Source of the DNA: Bacilli bacterium
Lineage (GTDB): Bacteria > Bacillota_I > Bacilli_A > Haloplasmatales > Haloplasmataceae
Assembly: GCA_012513195.1 (NCBI GenBank)
Contig: JAAZCR010000120.1
Location: 1-9,501, forward strand
Direction of reading: 5' to 3'
Length of the DNA stretch: 9,501 nucleotides
The position numbers were made by a program, and so were the translations under genes. The number at the start of each line of letters is the position of its first letter. Position 1 is the stretch's first letter. Shown here piece by piece: positions 5,516 to 9,501 of this stretch. The notes under the pieces were generated by a model that was given only the letters and a program-made list of their open reading frames with translations, made no database searches and had not been told where the DNA came from.

Positions 5516-5619
5516 AGAATTTTGATAGTTATTAAGGGTCTTAACAAGATTTATGAAACGAAGTATGATAAAGTTCAGGCATTAAAAACATCAATTTAGA
5601 ACTTAGTAGTAATGGATTT

Positions 5620-6402
5620 ATGATGATTACGGGAAAAAGTGGTAGTGGTAAATCAACCTTATTAAATATTTTGGGTGGATTAGAAACATATGACGAAGGT
5701 GACATCCTAATTAATAACAAATCCACTAAAACATTTAAGAAGTATGATTGGGATGCTTTCCGTAATCAATATGTGGGATATGTTTATCAAGAATACTATT
5801 TAATTGAAGACATGACGATTGCTGAAAATGTGGCGATTGCCCTCAAACTCCAGAATTATAGCGAAGATGATATTAATGAAAGGGTTAAGCATGTTCTTGA
5901 ATTAGTAGGACTACAAGACTATAGCGATCACAAACCAACAGAGATTAGTGGAGGACAAGCTCAACGTGTAGCGATTGCACGTGCTTTAGTGAAAAATCCT
6001 CGGCTTATTTTAGCGGATGAACCAACAGGAAATCTTGATAGTGAAACAGGTAAAGCAATTCTTGAATTATTAAAAGAATTGTCTAAAGAACGTTTAGTAG
6101 TAATGGTAACGCATGACTTAGAGTTTGCGTATAAGTATGGGGACCGCGTTATTGAGTTAAAAGATGGGGAAATTATTTATGATACCTATGAAGATGATTT
6201 AGCAACTAATATTTATGAAGGTAATGAAGATTTTACTAATGTTATTCGTTTACCTAAAGGGAAAAAGTTGTCCAGTTATTTAGTTAATTATATAAATAAA
6301 CTTATTAGCGAAAATGATGATATTTACTTCTTACATTTAGGAGAAACCCCACCTACTAACTTAGATACTCCTAGTATGGTGGAAAAAACTGTTACTCCGT
6401 AA
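5620..6402 (+). CDS. Residual open frame: ABC transporter ATPase domain of copy 1
   Basis: This 260-codon frame is the ATPase part of the broken fusion, not an independent gene by design. It has Walker A GKSGSGKST (5-13), Q-loop Gln57, signature ISGGQ (109-113), Walker B LILADE (129-134), EPTGNLD and H-loop His165. This is the MacB/LolD/FtsE type of ATPase. Starting at ATG 5620 would remove the first 33 residues, including the A-loop tyrosine (Tyr11 of the restored protein) and the first beta strands, so the fragment is unlikely to fold or bind ATP properly. The tail (about 195-260) is the linker that in intact fusions leads to the permease. No ribosome binding site of the quality seen elsewhere precedes the ATG. 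Confidence 0.6.
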   Translation: MMITGKSGSGKSTLLNILGGLETYDEGDILINNKSTKTFKKYDWDAFRNQYVGYVYQEYYLIEDMTIAENVAIALKLQNYSEDDINERVKHVLELVGLQDYSDHKPTEISGGQAQRVAIARALVKNPRLILADEPTGNLDSETGKAILELLKELSKERLVVMVTHDLEFAYKYGDRVIELKDGEIIYDTYEDDLATNIYEGNEDFTNVIRLPKGKKLSSYLVNYINKLISENDDIYFLHLGETPPTNLDTPSMVEKTVTP

Positions 6403-6474
6403 ATAAATAAAGAAGTAGTTAATGAAGACTTACATTTAACCAAAAGCCATCTACCGTTCAAATATGCGATTAAT

Positions 6475-8025
6475 ATGGTGTGTAGTAGTTTCTTAAAGAA
6501 GACAAAGAAACTCATTTTAATGTTTCTATCGATTGTTTTTGCCCTCCTTTTTATCGGAGTTGCCTTTAATTTCGGTATGTATGATGTCCATAAAGCTAGC
6601 GTCTTAACCTTTGAACAAGCAGGTTTAAAACTGATTCCCTTAGATAGATATATCACACGTTGTGTTGAGGATAATTGTCACAGTTACTATGCTTCGCAGT
6701 CCTATGACGAAGAAAAGTATCAAGAATTCACCGAAAAGTTTCCTGATATTAGAATTCTTAGTAGTTATTATGGTTTTGTTCAAGTTGAAGGCTTGCGTTC
6801 TATTTTAGATGATCAATACTTTATTGGCATTAATTCAGATGTTTCTAAAATAACCATTTTAGAAGAAGATATCTCAGGTCTAAATTACTATGGTAGTATA
6901 CCTAGTGATAATGAAGTCCTTATCACCGATTATTCTTTAGAAGTTTTAGTTACATTGACAGTTTTATCTAAATCAGATAACTATGATACTTACATTGGTA
7001 AAAGTATCAAGGTGGAGGGGGTACCTCTAACTATTTCTGGCATTGTTTTTACAGGTGTTGATAAGTTTCACAAGTACCGAGAAACTTCGCGATTTCCAGG
7101 GGAATTCTACTATAATATGTCATCGGGTGTATACGACCACATATATGTTAATCGTAACACTTTTTATGAAGTTCTTAAGTTTGATACAACGCATATCACT
7201 ATTGATGATTATTTATTTTTCTTAAGCGAGTATACTCATTCTGATGCTTCATATCAGGCACTTACTATTGGTAGATTTCCAGAACAGGATAATGAAGTTG
7301 CCTTAACAAAATCAGCACTAGAAGAAAAGAGTAAAGATTATGCTTTAGGTACTACCGTAACGATTGAACTAGCTGGTATGGACCCGCAAACATATAATCT
7401 AGTCGGTATTATCGATGATGTTGATAGACCGTTTATTGTCATGTTTTCTAGGACACGATATGAAGAAATCATTGATATTCTAAATGAACGACAAATGGTG
7501 GCGGTGTTATCAGAAAGTCAAAACGAGAATATTAACTTTTTCCGTTTTATAGAAAAATATCAATATCGCCATGACACTGTTTATACAAGCGAGATTTATT
7601 TTATTCAAAAGATACTCGACCAACTACAAACTTTATTCTATATCATCGGTGGCTTATTCTTAATTTTTGGTAGTGTCTTAGTTTTCACTTTTATTCTCTT
7701 TACGATTAGTGATAAACAAAAAGAAATTGGAATCTTAAGAGCCCTAGGGGCAAGTAACAGTGATATTAGCAAGATCTTTATCACTGAAGGGGTTATTATT
7801 GCCTTTGTCGCCAGTATCGTGGCGAATATCTTAATCGTTATCATGATGCAGATTATGAATAATACCTTTACTAAAGCGATGGAACTAGATGTTGTAATTA
7901 TCTATAACAACTTACTCACAAATCTACTTATAGTATTAATTGCGATCATTATGGTGACTATCGCAACCTTTGTGCCCATTAGACAAATCACCAAAATGAA
8001 ACCAATTAAGGCCATTAAAGGGTAG
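6475..8025 (+). CDS. Residual open frame: FtsX/MacB-type permease domain of copy 1
   Basis: This 516-codon frame holds a complete FtsX-type permease. TM1 lies at about 13-33. A large extracellular domain follows (about 36-380), then three C-terminal membrane segments at about 386-410, 438-458 and 480-499. Between TM2 and TM3 is the conserved cytoplasmic stretch KEIGILRALGASNSDI. Cys residues in RCVEDNC near the start of the extracellular domain could form a disulphide. The ATG at 6475 lacks a ribosome binding site and is only the first Met after the TAA at 6400; the same frame is open back to that stop, and residues just before the ATG (FKYAIN) align with the second copy (FKNWIK). Re-initiation after the upstream stop is possible but not supported by a visible signal. 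The permease itself shows no damage. Confidence 0.65.
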   Translation: MVCSSFLKKTKKLILMFLSIVFALLFIGVAFNFGMYDVHKASVLTFEQAGLKLIPLDRYITRCVEDNCHSYYASQSYDEEKYQEFTEKFPDIRILSSYYGFVQVEGLRSILDDQYFIGINSDVSKITILEEDISGLNYYGSIPSDNEVLITDYSLEVLVTLTVLSKSDNYDTYIGKSIKVEGVPLTISGIVFTGVDKFHKYRETSRFPGEFYYNMSSGVYDHIYVNRNTFYEVLKFDTTHITIDDYLFFLSEYTHSDASYQALTIGRFPEQDNEVALTKSALEEKSKDYALGTTVTIELAGMDPQTYNLVGIIDDVDRPFIVMFSRTRYEEIIDILNERQMVAVLSESQNENINFFRFIEKYQYRHDTVYTSEIYFIQKILDQLQTLFYIIGGLFLIFGSVLVFTFILFTISDKQKEIGILRALGASNSDISKIFITEGVIIAFVASIVANILIVIMMQIMNNTFTKAMELDVVIIYNNLLTNLLIVLIAIIMVTIATFVPIRQITKMKPIKAIKG

Positions 8026-8029
8026 GTGG
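8024..8029 (+). promoter_or_regulatory. Ribosome binding site that fixes the start of transporter copy 2
   Basis: AGGTGG lies five bases before ATG 8035 and overlaps the TAG stop of copy 1. It shows that the in-frame GTG at 8026, which falls inside this site, is not the start. Confidence 0.8.
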
Positions 8030-8034
8030 AGATT

Positions 8035-9342
8035 ATGCTAGAATTACGAAACTTAACCAAAATTTATGAAATAAATGATAAGCAAATCGTCGCTTTAAAA
8101 AACGTTAATGTTGTTTTTGGCAAGTCTGGTTTTGTGGTTATCTTAGGTAAAAGTGGTAGTGGTAAGTCTACTCTCTTAAATCTCATCGGTGGGTTAGATG
8201 AACCTACTAGTGGTGATATCATTTTTAAAGGTAATTCACTTAAAGATTTTACTGATAATCAATGGGATGAATATCGTAATACTTTTGTGGGCTTTGTATT
8301 CCAAGATTTTAACTTGTTAGAAGAATACAGTGTTAAGAAAAATATTGCCTTAAGTTTAGAGTTAATCGGTTATCCAAAAGCACAAATTGATCAGCGTGTA
8401 AAAGAAATCCTTGTGAAAATCCAACTAGAAGGATTAGAAAAGCGAAAACCAAAAGAACTAAGTGGTGGGCAAAGACAACGGGTAACTTTAGCGCGGGCTC
8501 TTGTGAAAAATCCCAGCATCATCCTATGTGATGAACCGACAGGAAATCTTGATACTGCGACAGGTAAGCTGATTTTAGGCACCCTGAAAGTACTATCAAA
8601 AAATCATCTTGTCATCATGGTTACCCATGATGAGGAGTTTGCGAAAAACTATGGTGAGCGGATTATTGAACTTAAGGATGGCGAAATAATTCGCGACATT
8701 GAAAATAATTCTGAGAAAAATATCATTGAAACTCCTTCTGGTGTCATTTTCGATATTAGTAAGGATAAAAGCATTCCTGAAAGCGTCATAAATTATTTAA
8801 ATGACAAGTTAGAACAAGCCGATACTGATCTTTACTTGACTTTATATCGCAAAACGGCTTTACCAAGATTTATCGATGTAGAAAAAGCACAAGATGTTAA
8901 CATTGAAACAGGTGCATATATTAGTGAACCTCTCATCTTGAAAAAACCCAAATTCCACTTTAAGAACTGGATTAAGTTAGCTTTTCATAACCTTATGACC
9001 AAAAAGGTTAAACTGGCGTTAATGTTGTTTTTGTTTACTTTATCGCTTACTTTTGTGGGCGTGGGATTAACATTAAGTCTATATGATGCGCAGGAAACTG
9101 TTTATCAGACCTTCCAAAAGGGTAATATTACGATCATTCCCTTTGTACAAAATTATGAAGATTGTAGAGGTTCAGTTATTTACTGTGGCTATGATGAAAT
9201 TGGGATGAACTTACATGATATTGAAGCACTTCAAAAGGCATTTCTAACGTTAAATATCTTTCTAACTGATAAATATAGCGGAATGTCAATTAGCAATGGT
9301 TTTCATGAGGAGAATTTGTTTTATCAAGATTTCTTCACGTGA
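8035..9342 (+). CDS. ABC ATPase-FtsX permease fusion, copy 2, truncated by premature TGA
   Basis: The open part encodes 435 residues. The ATPase carries Walker A GKSGSGKST (38-46), Q-loop Gln90, signature LSGGQ (142-146), Walker B IILCDE (162-167), TGNLD (169-173) and His198; all catalytic residues are intact. A linker (about 222-310) leads to the first membrane segment (about 327-347) and the start of the extracellular domain, where Cys377 and Cys384 match the cysteine pair of copy 1. The frame stops at TGA 9340-9342, before the three C-terminal membrane helices, so any product would be a non-functional transporter. The ATPase is roughly half identical to that of copy 1, so this is an old duplication or two separately acquired paralogues, not a recent copy. 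The start lies nine bases after the copy 1 stop and the two were presumably co-transcribed. Confidence 0.8.
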   Translation: MLELRNLTKIYEINDKQIVALKNVNVVFGKSGFVVILGKSGSGKSTLLNLIGGLDEPTSGDIIFKGNSLKDFTDNQWDEYRNTFVGFVFQDFNLLEEYSVKKNIALSLELIGYPKAQIDQRVKEILVKIQLEGLEKRKPKELSGGQRQRVTLARALVKNPSIILCDEPTGNLDTATGKLILGTLKVLSKNHLVIMVTHDEEFAKNYGERIIELKDGEIIRDIENNSEKNIIETPSGVIFDISKDKSIPESVINYLNDKLEQADTDLYLTLYRKTALPRFIDVEKAQDVNIETGAYISEPLILKKPKFHFKNWIKLAFHNLMTKKVKLALMLFLFTLSLTFVGVGLTLSLYDAQETVYQTFQKGNITIIPFVQNYEDCRGSVIYCGYDEIGMNLHDIEALQKAFLTLNIFLTDKYSGMSISNGFHEENLFYQDFFT

Positions 9343-9501
9343 ATTGGTTATTTAGATAGTGATAAAAATCTTGATTATATTGGTACCTTCCCAGAAAATA
9401 GCAAGCAAGTTTTAAATACTTATTAAATGGCTTTGATGATTCGTCACTTTGGCTATCATGAGGTTGAAACTGATGAATAATTAATTGGTAAACAGTTACC
9501 T
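9343..9501 (+). pseudogene. Continuation of copy 2 permease beyond the stop, runs off the window
   Basis: Reading on in the same frame after TGA 9340 gives protein-like sequence interrupted by TAA at 9424-9426 and TAA at 9478-9480. The piece around YIGTFPENSKQVLNTY resembles YYGSIPSDNEVLITDY of copy 1, and LIGKQLP resembles YIGKSIKVEGVPL. No frame change is needed, so the damage visible here is nonsense substitution rather than an indel. The rest of the gene, including any C-terminal membrane helices, lies outside the window. Confidence 0.72.

Larger units (their letters stand above)
5522..8025 (+). pseudogene. Broken ABC ATPase-FtsX permease fusion, copy 1 (frameshift plus in-frame stop)
   Basis: Reading from TTG 5522 gives a normal ABC N-terminus (IVIKGLNKIYETKYDKVQAL) that stops at TAG 5597-5599 after a wrong-frame TSI. 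Adding one A to the five-A run at 5584-5588 gives ALKNINLELSSNGF and joins the frame used from 5620 onward. In that frame the ATPase runs to TAA 6400-6402, after which the same frame continues without a break through the linker and an entire FtsX-type permease to TAG 8023-8025. With one base restored the span is exactly 835 codons, so the gene was probably an 834-residue ATPase-permease fusion inactivated by a one-base deletion and one nonsense change. Such fusions belong to the MacB/FtsX superfamily, which exports peptides, antibiotics or lipoproteins using the ATPase as a mechanical driver. Sequencing error at the A run cannot be excluded, but it would not explain the TAA. Confidence 0.82.

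Noticed and set aside
5500..5535. Possible 11-codon leader peptide beginning at ATG 5500 upstream of the transporter
   Set aside because: It spans the transporter's own ribosome binding site, has none of its own, and has no attenuator hairpin nearby.
6324..8582. Minus-strand and alternate-frame ORFs within the transporter locus (6324-6656, 7043-7225, 7638-7844, 8391-8582)
   Set aside because: They overlap permease or ATPase sequence with recognisable motifs in another frame and lack start signals; the sequences look like low-complexity shadows.
9340..9342. Selenocysteine or programmed read-through at the TGA of copy 2
   Set aside because: No conserved cysteine aligns there in copy 1, no obvious hairpin follows immediately, and two further TAA stops lie in the same frame shortly after.
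5522..9501. Stop codon reassignment (mycoplasma-style TGA = Trp) as the explanation for the interrupted transporters
   Set aside because: Three of the in-frame stops are TAA, which mycoplasmas do not reassign. queG and acpP end normally at TGA, and Trp is encoded by TGG in intact genes.
1..9501. Mobile element, CRISPR array, tRNA or rRNA genes
   Set aside because: No transposase or integrase motifs, spaced direct repeats, or conserved tRNA/rRNA segments were seen on either strand by eye.

Overview
The window is AT-rich and reads like a chromosomal segment of a low-GC Bacillota/Mycoplasmatota-type bacterium, for example something in or near the Izemoplasma/Acholeplasma/Haloplasma area. This placement is an inference from base composition, strong GGAGG-type ribosome binding sites, compact T-tailed terminators and the gene families present. 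TGA is a true stop: queG and acpP both end in TGA at family-typical lengths, and tryptophan is encoded by TGG. All genes I can support lie on the plus strand. No gap between genes exceeds 300 bases. I see no rRNA, tRNA, CRISPR array, insertion sequence or attachment site.

Bases 1-2835 hold housekeeping genes. First is the 3' part of a YerC/TrpR-like DNA-binding protein ending in a terminator. Then comes a two-gene operon, queG-trmL, whose stop and start overlap as ATGA; both enzymes modify the wobble base (position 34) of tRNA. It is followed by a LacX-type member of the aldose 1-epimerase superfamily that lacks both expected catalytic histidines, closed by a strong terminator.

Bases 2836-3071 hold a free-standing 43-residue basic protein with its own promoter, ribosome binding site and terminator. 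An inverted repeat brackets its -10 box, which suggests a repressor site.

Bases 3114-5098 hold an apparent two-gene operon: an NAD-type short-chain dehydrogenase/reductase starting at TTG, then a surface lipoprotein serine protease of the HtrA type with a PDZ domain and an acidic, calcium-site-like loop just before the catalytic serine. Acyl carrier protein follows (5184-5414) with its own promoter and terminator.

Bases 5480-9501 hold two tandem, diverged genes that each encode an ABC ATPase fused to an FtsX/MacB-type permease, a layout typical of antimicrobial-peptide or lipoprotein-type exporters. Both are broken. The first has a one-base deletion after about 22 codons and an in-frame TAA in the linker between ATPase and permease; undoing both gives a clean reading frame of about 834 codons. 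The second is clean for 435 codons, then has three in-frame stops (TGA, TAA, TAA) within 141 bases while the frame between them still looks like permease. The most informative points in the window are this paired decay, the LacX-like pseudoenzyme, the acidic loop in the HtrA lipoprotein, and the separately controlled 43-residue protein.
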